Below are positions 1 through 11,636 of a stretch of 64,000 bases of DNA, piece after piece; positions within the stretch are counted from its first letter, which is position 1; every line of letters starts with the position of its first letter. The translations under genes were made by a program, and so were the position numbers. This DNA comes from Protostelium mycophagum (lineage: Eukaryota; Evosea; Variosea; Protosteliida; Protosteliaceae). The DNA is taken from the NCBI GenBank assembly GCA_002081555.1, contig MZNV01001755.1:18333-82332 (forward strand). Reading direction: 5' to 3'. The notes beneath the pieces are model-generated. The model made no database searches. It saw only the letters and a program-made list of their open reading frames with translations, and was not told the origin of the DNA.

Positions 1-448
1 GGTCCAGATTGTGCAAGAGAAACAACACAGTGCAATACTCCCCCATCCTCCAAGTTGAGCCTCAAGTCCAAGTTGTTTACCCTGGACAAAACTAAACTTT
101 GAACATAAACGATACTTTGTCTATGGATTCGTTGGAGGGTTTCTGTTCCAGACTTACTGTGGTGGTTGAGTGTGATGAACAGCAATGATGAGGGCAGAAA
201 TATTTTTAATCTCTGACTTTCGGAATCTTCCGAATTTTATTGTTTTGTTGTTTTCTGCACCGAACACCCTTTTTTGAACAACAACAATTCGTAGATGAAT
301 GCTGCTCTCGATGATGCACTGAAGAAACAACCTTGAAGATCCTTTGATCATGAGGAATTATGAAAGCCAGAATTTGGTTGTAGATTGTTCGAAATTTCCC
401 GACAGCAGAACAACACGAGCCTGGTCATCACGAACTTGTATATAGACG
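1..448. other. Upstream region without a recognised gene
   Basis: No reading frame here is convincing. The minus-strand frames are short and lack a recognisable domain. The 3' part is presumably the promoter and 5' UTR of the Yippee-like gene. Confidence 0.4.
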
Positions 449-940
449 ATGGGCAGAAAATACATCTTGGAAATCACTGGACCGGAAGTGTGGTGCTGTA
501 AAATATGTAAGACACCCCTCGTGGACTCTAATTTGATGTTATCCAATGTAAGAATAATAATCATCAATTGACGCTGTGATTACGATCTTAACCTCACAGA
601 ATTATACGTCGAGCACCGGACAAGCATTCCTCTTCACTCAAGCGTATGTATTATTCATCACAATGTACACTCTGACACCAATAGCTCTAATGTTTGTCAC
701 GGACGATCGAGACAAGAAACTTTGAAGAGCGGAGTGTATGTCATCTGCGATCTTCATTGCGTGAATTGTTATGCCCGCTTGGGTTGGCACTATGTAAGAA
801 AAGGCATCAAAGACATCAAGGCAGCTCATTCTCTGCAGGAGGAGTCTCATAAAGAAGAGCAGAAATACAAAGAAGGCAAATGTGTTTTGGAGAAACAGCA
901 GATCTCTCTAGTGAACCGAATGAGCGATAAAGACGAATAA
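449..940 (+). CDS. Yippee-like zinc-binding protein
   Basis: Three exons (449-547, 600-643, 685-940) join in frame to 132 codons, the usual size of Yippee proteins. The first exon carries the first zinc pair (WCCKICKTPL). The second carries TSSTGQAFLF, matching the family's G-x-A-[FY]-L-F strand. The last carries the second pair (DLHCVNCYARLGWHYV) followed by QKYKEGK, the hallmark end of the fold. Yippee proteins fold like the cereblon/MsrB beta-tent; roles in ubiquitin ligase adaptors and cell-cycle control are known for some members, but none can be assigned here. An insertion of about 15 mostly polar residues lies between GWHYV and QKYKEGK. The start is the first ATG in frame with the cysteine pair. 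Splice sites are GT-AG. Confidence 0.88.
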
Positions 941-1035
941 ACACCTTCTGATTTGAGAAAATGATCATCCATTCAGAGAATGGCATCATCCTTTCCGTCC
1001 AAAAACATTTCAAAAACCGAGAACCACTTCTGGTC

Positions 1036-2053
1036 ATGCCACCCAAACCATCAAGAGGAGGATCTTCAGGCAGCAGAGGAGGGAGATCAAACGATTCCAG
1101 AGAAGTCAGACTCTCCAAACTCGTGTCTTGTAGGGAGAAGAGTTCTGTTGTAAAAATAATGACGAAGTTTTAGTTGTCCTTCGTCATGGCGCAGACAAAT
1201 GCAATCTTTCTCTGGACAAAGGAGGTGATGCCTGCGATCATCTATAGTGGATTGATTTCTTGGAAGGTTTTGCCAAAGTCGATGAGCTTCTCGCACTCCC
1301 AGATTTCACAAAGAATTCTTTTACAGTCGATGAATTGAAGGCGGTCGTCGCCAACAACGACAAGCAGGTAACTGTCCTCTAATCTGTGTCTGATTTAAAT
1401 CATGACATGATTTAGAGGTTTTTCATGGAGGATCGAGATGGTACATTGTACATTAGAGCTAACCAAGGCCATTCTCTTCAGGTTCGTTCAAACAACTTCC
1501 ACAAAAAGTACTCATCCATCTCTATAGATAGAACAGCTCGCCACAAAATTAATCACACCAGAGAATGTCTCACAGTACCCAGTCGTGATCCACGGTACTT
1601 ACCGTAAATTCTGGCCGTTAATTAAGCCACAAGGACTCAGTAAGATGGGCCGTAACCATGTACATTTTGCCAAAGGATTGGTGGGTCAAGATGACGTCAT
1701 CAGTGGTGCGTTGTAGATTCAGAAGATTTTTCCCCTGATTTTTGAAGGGTTCAGAAAGACGAGTGACGTGTTGATCTACCTTGATATAGCGGCCGCAGTT
1801 AAAGGTCGGTGATTTACATAATTACAACGTCGTAGATGCTGAAATGGTCAGACGGAATTATTTTTGAAGAATCTGCTAACGGTGTCATCTTGACACCAGG
1901 CGTCAATGGTATTATCGAGCCAAAATATTTCAGCAAGGTACATAATGTTTTATTGTTTTGTTGGACACGGTTATTACCCTTAACTTGCCTCGTTAAGGAA
2001 CTTTGGATTTTTGTTTCGTTTGTATTATGTTTTATCTTTCCTAGCACATCTGA
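1036..2053 (+). CDS. TPT1: tRNA 2'-phosphotransferase (Tpt1/KptA family)
   Basis: Eight exons (1036-1129, 1174-1224, 1267-1367, 1416-1481, 1528-1705, 1748-1804, 1852-1937, 2045-2053) join to 213 residues with no stop. The enzyme moves the 2'-phosphate left at the tRNA splice junction onto NAD+. Conserved blocks appear in order: LSKLVSFVLRHGA, GFAKVDELLALP, DKQRF, IRANQGHS, IHGTYRKFW, GRNHVHFA, SGFRKTSDVLIYLD and GVILTPG. These include the catalytic Arg-His-Arg-Arg set known for Tpt1. The N-terminus is Gly/Arg/Ser-rich (PSRGGSSGSRGGRS) and probably disordered. The last exon encodes only His-Ile-stop. Its presence implies that intron-containing tRNAs are spliced through a healing-sealing ligase in this organism. 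Confidence 0.93.
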
Positions 2054-2290
2054 GAGTTTTTCCCCAACGACCTGATGTTTGTAGGTCCTCGACACACAAA
2101 CGATGCAGCCCTTCGACCCAGACTTTCCAAAAGAATAAAGATATCAAGTCCTCTTTGCTCGTCTACAACATTGTAGTTTTGTGCTGTGTGAACGTAATTT
2201 GTGGAAAACTCGCGGAGAATACATCGTCTCAAGTTTTGGAATTTTCTGAGGTGAAAAAGCGAGGTTTGATTCCACAACACACACACAAAA

Positions 2291-3187
2291 ATGAGACGAC
2301 TTTCAGAACTCTGCACACCAATACTCGTATTTGTTGCTTTCGTCCTTCTCATCGTCTCAATCGGTCAGTTTAATTCGTCGAAAGATGTTCGTAAGTTCTA
2401 AACGAGGCGATCAGGTACACCGTGGTACCGGTTGAGGGTAGAAGGAGAGCTCAACGGACACCTCTGTCGAAACCTGACTCTATTAGGATGGAGGGATATG
2501 TGGCAGTATAACACAGGCCATCCCTCTTGTGAATCTTCCAACGGCAAGTAAGGTGATGACACCGTATAAATACGGCCTAATCCCACAGATATACCTGGAC
2601 TGTGGAATGCAGTCGCGGTAATGAGACCAGATTGAGCCCTCTGTTGGAGCCTGTCTGCAGTTTCAAATCTGCTTCACTGGCTACTCTTGGTCTGATGAGT
2701 ACCGCTCTACTCTGCGGGCTGTTGATCACCATCTTCACCATACTGAATTTCTTTGTGTTTTATGAGCCCAGGGACATTCTCAAAGCTTGGTGTGTCAAAC
2801 TGTCAGCTTTCTCTGGCCTCTTAACTTTCAGTAAGCCATCTCATTATTTTATAATCGATATCTGGACTTTCAATAACAAAGATAGCACAAAAACAATTAC
2901 AAAAAGATTTTATATAAAACAAACAATAAATACATAAATGTAATGATGATCCAGCCTCTGTGATGGTGTACGGCATGAGGTTTACACGGAACACCGGTCA
3001 GAAATTTGGCTTCCTCTGGAATGAAGATGACATCGACGTAAACATGAGACATCTCAATGTGTGGCACGGCCCGATTGGTTGGGCCTTAGCTCTGGTGGCT
3101 TGCATGATCTACTCGGTGCTCACCATGGTATTCCATTACATCAGCCACAGAGTGGAGAATCAATGGTACCAAGCAATCGATAAATGA
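2291..3187 (+). CDS. Four-helix membrane protein, claudin/PMP22-like topology
   Basis: Exons 2291-2390, 2415-2547, 2589-2830 and 2955-3187 join to 235 residues. A first helix (ILVFVAFVLLIVSIG) is followed by an extracellular loop with paired cysteines and N-glycosylation sites (CRNLTLLGW, SCESSNGKY, ECSRGNE). Three further helices follow: TLGLMSTALLCGLLITIF, a segment around SGLLTFTSVMVYGM, and WALALVACMIYSVLTM. Four helices with a long first loop containing a W-x-C core is the tetraspan/claudin plan. Sequence similarity is too weak for a family name, so function is unknown. The protein is probably at the plasma membrane. Confidence 0.7.
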
Positions 3188-3408
3188 GATGATAGTGGAC
3201 TCATTTCTTTCATTTGTTTTTTCAAATTTGTGCTGCCAATCTGTTGCTAAATTCAAATTTAAGAAGACAGAAGAGTGTACGAAGAACAGGTAGAGAGCCG
3301 TTTCTTCATTTGTAAGATGAGACATCTCACAATGGTATTTACACTGACTCTTCTTCACTCTCTGAGTTATTTTTCCTTTCGTTGAACCTCTTTAACTCTT
3401 TTGAAAAA

Positions 3409-6400
3409 TCACCACCACTCTGCATCATCGTCTGGTCGTTTCAGTTTACGAGATGTGACATCACCTACCTCTGCATTGAAACCGTCATCCTCTATTCGAT
3501 CAGGGTCAACAGGGGGTGGTTTTTGGGTTCTAGTCTGTCTTTTGCCTTGAGAGAGTTCTTCTGCTCTGGACAATGGGATGTGCAGGTGCTTGCACTAAGA
3601 TGATGAGTCTCAGAAGATATTGATTAAAATGAAGCAAAAAGAGTTCGTCACGAGGGCTTCCCAAGTGGTCTCCCACCTTAGTACTGGCCTCGCTCAGACA
3701 CGCTTGACTTCGCAGTGCGGCAAGGGATGCGGTAGACTGTGTCGATATGAACGAACCCGAAGGGTGATTCCATTTTCACAACTCAAATTTCAGTGACATA
3801 TCTCACTCAAGCCAATTCAGGCTCCAAGAGAACAATGTCTTATGTAAACACAACCACAAATCTTGACGATTTCTTTGCACATCAAGGATGTCCAAATAAA
3901 TCATGTGAGGTTTTGTGTGTACTTGCACACAATGCGAAGCATACAAGAAGGCTCCTCCTTCATGTCGCACAAGAACACAGTAAAATCCAAAGCAAAATCA
4001 ATCGTGAGCCTCACCTTTGCATTCTTACAGAAGTTATTTGTACCAAAAAAATGGCACCAACTGACCCCTTTGATCTTCTTCTTCTTCGGTGGTCGCCCTT
4101 GTTCCTTTAGTTGCATCATTGTGGCATGGATATGCCCACAGTTTTCGACCTGAAATCAATGAGATTTCATCGAGATTTCAAGATGACATTTTGGACAAAA
4201 TCTTTGTGAAATTTAGATGAAAACTCACTTCACATCGCTTGTCTGCACCAAGAAAATTCATACATAATAAAGAGATAGCCGGTGTGGCTTTCGGGTCTAT
4301 CGGGAAGGTATCGGGTATCTGATTCGGGTGATTTGCAGCATCCCATCTAAAACAATTTCAACACCTCGAATTTCCAAAAAAGTGATTTGTCAACTCACGT
4401 TGGCACACAGACCGGCGGAATTTCAAAGTCCGTCTGGGGGCTGTCTTTATGCGCAGAATGCAGGTCGTAGTCGAATTTGTCTTCTTTGGACTGTTGGAAT
4501 AACTTGATGTTGTTTTCACCTTGTCTATGTGTTAAGAGGAAGCTTCCGGTTTCCTCCATTTGGTGAAGGATTTGGAGCACGGAGAAGATTATTTTCGAGG
4601 CGTAATGGACCCTGGGGGATGTCATGAATTTTCGATGAAATTTTGATGAAATTTCAAAATACTTTCAGGAAAAATGTCTGATGTTTGAAAAAGTAGAAAA
4701 AATAGCAGAAATTAAATGGGAAGGATCTGCAATTGAATCTACAACTCACGTGACAAGCAGGTTCTGCGGTAAAATAGAAGCCATGTCCTTGTGTTGTACT
4801 TCGAGGACTTTCCCATTTTCCGGGGAAATTCGCGCTAAAAATAGATGCGCATCTGGTCTAATATACGTGTACATCCACAACCTGGCCATCTCTTGAGCAG
4901 AAATTTCTTCCAGATTTTCGGAATTTGAATACTCCATTTTGGAGCGAATCCCCACGTAACGGATACCCTGCTGAGCTCAGAAAAATCTCCGAAAATTTTC
5001 TGAAAAAACTCACTTTTTTCTGAGAATTATCCGGTATTTGACCGTGGATTCTACAACGAACCAGAATTGTAAACGGCCCGAAATTCCACAAATTATAAGT
5101 CTGATTTTCTGTACTTCTTCCGGTCTTTTCTTCTCCCTGGAGATTTTCAAATTTTTGAAACTTGGAATGAAATTTCGATGAAAATCCACCTTGATGTCAA
5201 AGGATACGGAAATGTCATCTGATGGTGGTTGTAGTGCGCATGTTTTGAATGCAGTATTGTAGAATTGGGTGTTCTTGTCTCTGGCGTTCATGTTCTTACG
5301 TAATAAAGGTTTGTCTACAATGATCACTCTTCTCTCCTCCTCCCCGACCTTTTGTATCTCGATCTACAACGCGTCATTTTATAATTCATCCGAAAATCAC
5401 TGAAAATTGAAGCTTTACCTTGACTGGAATTTCAAACGAGGATGACACGTCAGCCAAAGTGACAAGTGAAGCACTAGATATGACAAAATCGACTCTATTT
5501 TTAGCAGCCATGTCGCGTATCAACGGGTCATTGTACAGCGATGGACCAACCTGAATTTTCAGCGAATTTTCGTGAAAAGACGTGTCTCACTTTTTTGGAC
5601 CAGGAGGGGAGGGGCAGGGGGTTGGTTGGCTGTGGGTCTTCAGATTTAGTGTCTGGTGTATCTTCCGTTGGTTTTGGCGGGATTTCCACAGAAATTTCCT
5701 CGAAAAAATACGATTTTTCAAGTGGAATATCTTTTTGGTCGAAATGGTATCGCAGACATCTCCCCTACAAAAAATCAGAATTTCCCGCCAAAAGACCCAT
5801 TTCAAATTTCGAATCGTCACCCTCTGATACAACGTCTGTTTGTGCTTGAGCACGGGGTCGTTTGGAGATGGTTGGAACATTCTAATGTCCGAGATATTCA
5901 CTAGAGAGTAATATTTAGGATGTGTAAACACCTACACGAAATTAAAATTAAATAAATTTAAATTAAGTTTAAAAATTAAAAATGTATTGATTTGATTTTT
6001 TCGGAAAATCTTCGGAAGAATCCAGAAAAATGACGGAAAATTCGTTCACCTGCTCTCTCTTTTTCTGGTAAAATTCTTCAAGTTGAACTTCCACTCTCAC
6101 GTCCACGACCCGGAGTTTCTTGATAAACTCCGGGTCTGAGAGTCTCAAATTCAACTTGAACTCTCTGTACAGCCGCTGTTCTTCGTCTACAACGATACTC
6201 AAGTAATCGTACATGTGGGTGTCTGCGGGGGGCATTAGAACCCATTTTTCCGGCTGCCTCATATTTGCGGCTGCTTTCTGTAAAATCCTGAAAACATCAA
6301 ATTGTGAATTTATTTTGGCTTGACTACAATGCGTCTAAATGTGATGAGAAAGTTTGACCTTTTTGTAGGTTTGCGGCAGAGCCGCAAACTAAAATACGCT

Positions 6401-9400
6401 CTTGTGTTTATTTCGCAAATTATACTTGGATAAAACGCAACTATGTGTTTTCTGCATCAAAATTCACTTTGGCCTTTTTGTTGGTTTGCGGCAGAGCCGC
6501 AAAGTAAGATACGCTCTTGTGTTTATTTCACAACTGCCGTAAGTTGCGTCTTATCCAACTATGTGTTTTCTGCATCAAAATTCACTTAGACCTTTTTGTA
6601 GGTTTGCGGCAGAGCCGCAAAGTAAAATACGCTCTTGCGTTTATTTCACAACTCATTGGATAAAACGCAACTTCAGTGTTTTCTGCATCAAAATTCACTT
6701 TGGCCTTTTTGTAGGTTTGCGGCAGAGCCGCAAGTAAAATACGCTCTTGTGTTTATTTCGCAACTTATTGGATAAAACGCAACTTCAGTGTTTTCTGCAT
6801 CAAAATTCACTTTGACCTTTTTGTTGGTTTGCGGCAGAGCCGCAAATAGAAAACAGAATTGTATTCTTGTATGCGGCTTCACGATCTCAGCTTTTGTGTG
6901 CAATATATTTTGGTTTGCGGAAGAGCCAAAATACACTTTGAAAAACTCGAGGAGTTCTAATGCCGAAGATATATCTTCGTTTCCACTTATATAACGTTGC
7001 GATTTTTACCGCATAAATGTTTTTATTGTTTTGAACCAACGTTATTGTTGTATTCCTGAAGCATGTGCTTTTACACGAATTGTAGAGAGGTGTTGTCCTG
7101 ACATCATGTTGCGGCTTTGCCGCAAATTCAAAATATATTTCTCAGAAATCCCAAAGTGATTTTACAGCGTTGTAGATGTCACATGAAGAGAAGTTTCATT
7201 TTTTGAAACACTTACGTCCATCTGTTCTTCAACTCTAAATATTGTTGGTGTTCTTCTTTGCTTAAAATAGATTTTTCCCTCGGGGGTTTAACCGGCCCCC
7301 GCACCACCGGGGCGAAGGCGGTGGGTGGCGGAACTTTCTTCGAATTTTCCGGTTGCTCCTGAATTTTCTTGGAATTTTCTGGAGCTTCGGGTGTCTTCTT
7401 CGGAGTTTCTGTATCGCCGTCTTCGGTCTTGTCATCATTAATTTTTGGCCGTTTACTGGGTGGCTCCAACTGTACAGATTTAAATTTTGAATATTCTCTT
7501 AGTGTATATGAAGATTGCGGCAGCCGCATTGTTGTGATAATGTCGATTTGGATTTTTCACAAAGAAAAGTATTATGGTATTCTGTGCGGTTGCATTTACA
7601 TGAAATATTATTGGAGAGAATGTTACACGCATCTTCTGAGCATAATATTGGTTTGCCATAAATACAAAAAATTAATCTTACAAATTTAATTTCTACATCT
7701 ACAACGAGACATCACACTCACCTTTCTTATCACTGCGGGCGGCAATGTGCTCTTAATCTTCATTAAAATTTCCCCGTTATCATTGCTATGCAACCGGGAG
7801 GGGGGAGGGACGAGGGGTGCTGACTTCGTTGTAGATTTGAGTCTCTGGGGGGGTTGTATGGGGGTCCTTCTCTTTTCTATTTCTGGATCAGAATTTCCCG
7901 CCTCTTTTTCTGGTTCTTCTCTGGGAGTTTTCTCGGAATTTTCGTCATCCGAATCGTCAAAGAGGGAATTTTCTTGGAATTTTCCCTTTTCGGTGGATTT
8001 TTCTGTAACCTTAAAAAATAAGCAATTAAATTAATTTTTTAAATATTAAAAATAAATTAAGTTTTTCAATATTAGCAATTAAAATAACTTCTTAAATATT
8101 AAAAAATAAATTTGATTAGAAAATTATGTTGGTCAATAGTTGTCATAAGCAATGCTCTAGACACTTTTGAACACGCCAAGACGAAGACTTGGAGAATAAA
8201 AGACTTTTTACCTCTGAATTTTCTTGTAAATTTCTCCTGACGCTCGTTCTGGGGGAAACAGGGGGTCTCGCAGATCTGATTGGGATCGCAGGATTCAGTC
8301 CGGTCTGCGAGGAGGGTGATTTCGATTTCGCACCAGAAACTTCCTTGGATTTTTCAGCTTCTGGTGTTTTTTTGGGACGACCCCTCTTCTTCATGGGAAC
8401 ACCTGGGACAATCAATCTACAACTCGAAAAATCGTGGAAAATTCTTGAGGAAAATACGCACCTTTTTTGGTGTATCCATAAGGCGCTTCGGTGTTTGAGA
8501 TCGGATCGTCGATTGTCATCAGTGTATCATCGTCATCATCATGACTCTGCACCTCTCTCTCTGGCTCTGGTGTCTCCGGCACAGTAGTCTATGAGATTTC
8601 AGTGAAATTTCATCGGGATGTCACCAACAGAACAAAAGAACATCATTGGCCCAACTGACAGAGATTCGTCAAAGTATTTAGTTCTGAATCACGGTAACTA
8701 CCGTATCTATCCTTTGCAGAACAATCTAAAAATAGACCCAGATGCACACGCGGCAGAGCCGAAATTACAGCTCCTCCATCTGCCAAAAATAATGTCTACA
8801 ACACTGACATTGTACGCAGAAATATTGTTCACAGTGTTCAAGTTATTTTCTGATGGTTTTTGTATAGTGATCAGAAAATATTTCACACAAGTCCATTTTA
8901 GAAGTATGTGTTCGCTGTGCTTTTTGGTTTTAGAGCTTCACAAATAAAATGAAATCTGACACGATCCAATGCATCGATCACCTTTCTTCTCAATCGCTTC
9001 TTTGGGTTTTCTTGTGTTGTGTCATCTTGATCCTCTACCATTGGCAACAGAAGGTCCTCGTTGTTGATGCTGGAAATCGAGTTGTACCCTCCGGAGGTGA
9101 TGGCTGACACCAGGGCTGCTTTGTGATATGATGCATCATTTTGTGGGTTGATCGGGTGTTGAGCGATAGACACTGCAGGAACATTGTATCTGGCATCTGA
9201 TGTGTTGAAAAATGGAGTGTTCTTTTGATTGGTGTTGAAGATATTAGATTTTGAGGACATCCTGTTCTTGAGCGAAGAAATGGAACATTTCTCATATTGT
9301 TGCTCATTCCAATCGTCTATCGTCGCATTAATTCGACTCCTTCTGGGTTCTACCGGCCTAATTATTTTCAATTTCTCACATCATTTCGATCAGACAACGT

Positions 9401-9560
9401 CAGATACACGTTGATCCAGAAATGAGAGATGGATGATAGACCTCGATGGGGAGTCTGGTGGGACAAACAATAAAGGAGGTGCCAATGGTGAAAGAAGAGG
9501 ACCGAGAGTACCGACAGTCTCCAGCACGTTACGGATGAGAGGGTGTGCCTTGTCGCTCAT
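3409..9560 (-). CDS. ICE2: Little elongation complex subunit 2-like protein (ICE2/NARG2_C) with AT-hook and CCCH finger
   Basis: Multi-exon gene read from 9560 down. Disordered basic/acidic N-terminal exons include an AT-hook-like KKRGRPKKTP near 8390. A conserved segment (SKEEHQQYLELKNRW, then ILQKAAANM) is split by a 928-nt intron (6288-7215). The NARG2_C domain lies in exons between about 5600 and 4240: NDPLIRDMAAKNRVDFVISS, FEIPVKV, IVDKPLLRKNMNARDKN, YNLWNFGPFTILVRCRI, ISAQEMARLWMYTYIRPDAH and DYDLHSAHKDSPQTDFEIP. ICE2 acts with ELL and ICE1 in RNA polymerase II/III small nuclear RNA transcription. The tail carries WCHFFGTNNFCKNAK, which splices to CKHLH and so completes a C-x8-C-x4-C-x3-H zinc finger. 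An acidic end (PPPVDPDRIEDDGFNAE... DDDAEWW) closes it. The first exons (8988-9560) are joined across about 400 nt and could be a separate gene. An alternative, shorter 3' end would stop at 3901. Confidence 0.75.
3641..3758 (-). rRNA. 5S ribosomal RNA
   Basis: Read on the minus strand, the 118-nt sequence starts GGGTTCGTTC and ends GACGAACTC, which pair as helix I. Inside are the universal loop GAAGTCAAGC and the box-C-like GTACTAAGGTGGGAGACC followed by CTTGGGAA. A T-run (3636-3640 on the plus strand as AAAAA) just after the 3' end is a polymerase III terminator. The gene is a singleton here, in the same orientation as the surrounding ICE2-like gene and inside its inferred last intron (3595-4014). 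Confidence 0.93.
6357..6855. repeat. Minisatellite, about five copies of a ~115-bp unit with GCGGC-AGA-GCCGC palindrome
   Basis: Units begin near 6357, 6471, 6589, 6703 and 6815. Each runs ACCTTTTTGTAGG, then the perfect inverted repeat TTTGCGGCAGAGCCGCAAA, then ATACGCTCTTGTGTTTATTT, then GGATAAAACGCAACT, then TTTTCTGCATCAAAATTCAC. The fifth unit is truncated and a degenerate sixth palindrome lies near 6910. The whole array sits in a 928-nt intron of the ICE2-like gene, the longest intron seen in this window. Confidence 0.93.
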
Positions 9561-9812
9561 TGATGCTCATGTTATTGAGATCTGGATGTGATTTTCGAGA
9601 AGGGTTTTACAACTGGCACAACAAAATAATGATGACTAAAATATTCTAAATATTTTGAAACTATAATGTGTTAGATCATTTGGATGCTGTGTCATACACT
9701 TCTATACAGCATATCATTGTATTAATCTTTGAGGGCTGAGATTGTGACAATAAAGCGGTTCCCCTCAACTGTACAACTGCAGCAAAATTGGTTTTAATAA
9801 AGGAGTATTACA

Positions 9813-10089
9813 TTATGCATTTTGTTTTGATAAGATCTTCTCTTTCAGATCTGGTTGAGTGAACCATTTTGTTGTATGCGTGATCAGATCTTCAGGCTTC
9901 AGCTGTATTGTTTCTTCATAGAACGTCTTGATCAACAGCCCGACCTCTGGATGGGCTCTCAGATATTCCTCATTCTCGATTCGTAAGACGATCTGAATCA
10001 TCAGAAGAGGATCACCAATGATCGTTCACCTTCTGTTTATTGAGTTGTGCTTGCTGTTCTGGCGTGAGGACTGATGGCTTGTCCGTCAT
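9813..10089 (-). CDS. RIIa-like dimerisation/docking domain protein (RIIAD1-like)
   Basis: Two exons (10030-10089 and 9813-9992) encode 79 residues starting MTDKPSVLTPEQQAQLNKQK. The second exon holds ENEEYLRAHPEVGLLIKTF followed by EETIQLKPEDLITHTTKWFT, the helix-turn-helix of RIIa/DPY-30-type dimerisation domains. The L-x-x-HPEV-x-x-L and KP-x-D signatures of RIIAD1 are present. Such small proteins dimerise and bind amphipathic helices of anchoring proteins, often in axonemes. A flagellar link cannot be inferred from this window alone. Confidence 0.8.
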
Positions 10090-10450
10090 CTTTGATCGGT
10101 TCCAATTTTAGAGTCCAATCTACAACGGTATAAAACATTTTATTGCCAGAAAATACAGCTGCCTTACAATTATAAATACATGCTTTGTCTCGAAGATTGA
10201 CATATATTTGTCAAAATATTTATTCATGATGGTTTCTGTTTGATGTGGATAAGCTGACGTTGTTGGTTTGATGGTCTGGTCAGCATGATGTGTTTCAGAG
10301 GAGATCACTTATTGTCCTACACATGCCAATGGTTCGAGGTTGCAACCTGTGAAAGGCTTGAAGTGCTCTGAGCGGCAGGAAAGTAATTTGAAAATTTCCA
10401 TTTGAATAAAACAAAGAATTAAAAACAGTATCCACAACGATCATTTCCAG

Positions 10451-11535
10451 ATGGCCTCGACCAAAGTGATTCCCGAAGATAATCGTGTCTATGCCACACA
10501 GGAGTACTGGGAGGAAAGATATAAGAGGTCAGATGATGCGGATATGTGAATCTCACTGACAATACAAGCGAGCCAGAGCCATTTGATTGGTTCAAACAGT
10601 GGGATGAGCTCAAAGAGGTCTTTTTGTTTCTTGAGATTAATCATTCTTAATTAATTCAGGTCTTGTCAAAATACATTAATCACTCAGAGAGTGTCCTCAT
10701 GGCCGGCTGTGGCAATTCTTTGTTGAGCGAACAGATGTATGAGGATGGTTTCCACAACATCCACAACATCGACTTTTCAGAAGAAGTAATCAGAGTGATG
10801 AAGGAGAGGTCCGCGAAGCATACAGAAATGAAATGTGAGTACCGCGAAGAATGACAAGAAATTGTGCAGGAAGCCAACATATTAAATTTATTTTTTGTGA
10901 TGTGTCAAGACATTCACCTCATGTATTCTGTCACATCGATTGTTTTTGACAATCTCTGTTCTATAATTGCCCAACCCCTGCAGAAATCATACTTCGATTT
11001 AAAATTAAATAATGGATGTATTTATTTTCAACATTTGAAAATCTTTTCTCTGATGGAATCAGGGACCGTAATGGATGTTACCAAGATGGACTTGCCTGAT
11101 CAGTCTTTCGATGTCGTGATCGACAAAGGAACTATGGACGCTCTGTTGGTGAGCTGTTGTTGTCATGGGTGCTGAATGTTTGGTTGATTGAGACAGTGCG
11201 AACAGACAAGCGCTTGGGAGGTGGATGAGCACCTCGCCATCAACATCGACAAGATGCTGACCGAAGTCTCGAGGTCAAATTCCCCGAATTTTCCACCCCT
11301 TTTCCACGAAATTTCCATCCCACGAACTTTCACTGAATTTTCTATCCCACGAACTTTCACTGAATTTTCTAGGGTCTTGAAAGAGACGGGGGTGTACATC
11401 TACATCACCTTCGGACAACCCCACTTTAGAAAAAATCTAATTCTAAAAGAAAAATACAAATGGACGATGAAAACCGAAAGAATCGGGGACGGGTTCCACT
11501 ACTACATTTACGTAATGAGGAAGGAAAATTCATGA
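10451..11535 (+). CDS. SAM-dependent protein methyltransferase, EEF1AKMT4/METTL13-like
   Basis: Six exons (10451-10527, 10569-10617, 10660-10834, 11063-11148, 11197-11273, 11373-11535) join to 208 residues. Blocks visible in order: ATQEYWEERYK, PFDWFKQWDEL, the SAM motif VLMAGCGNSLLSEQMYEDG, NIDFSEEVI, MDVTKMDLPDQSFDVVIDKG, TMDALL and YIYITFGQPHFR. This is the signature of the methyltransferases that modify lysines or the N-terminus of elongation factor 1A; the substrate here is inferred. Length matches the single-domain family. It is divergent from the RIIa-like gene. The fifth intron carries a 27-nt tandem duplication. Confidence 0.9.
11313..11372 (+). repeat. 27-nt tandem duplication in an intron
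   Basis: The block ATCCCACGAACTTTCACTGA plus ATTTTCT occurs twice back to back just before the 3' splice site of the methyltransferase gene's last intron. No other function is visible. Confidence 0.8.
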
Positions 11536-11636
11536 TAAATTCATCGACTTTTACGAGGAAAATTCACGAAAAATTCTTCAACTTTTATGAAGAAAATTCA
11601 TGATAAGTTCTCCAATTTTTATTGAATTTTCTGGGC

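Noticed and set aside
3901-4014. ICE2-like gene ending EEPSCMLRIVCKYTQNLT
   Set aside because: Possible, but splicing to the 3409-3594 exon completes a CCCH finger and adds a protein-like acidic tail; kept only as an alternative 3' end.
6288-7215. Minisatellite as a CRISPR array or transposon end
   Set aside because: Units are contiguous with no unique spacers, no transposase frame and no flanking duplication; the setting is a eukaryotic intron.
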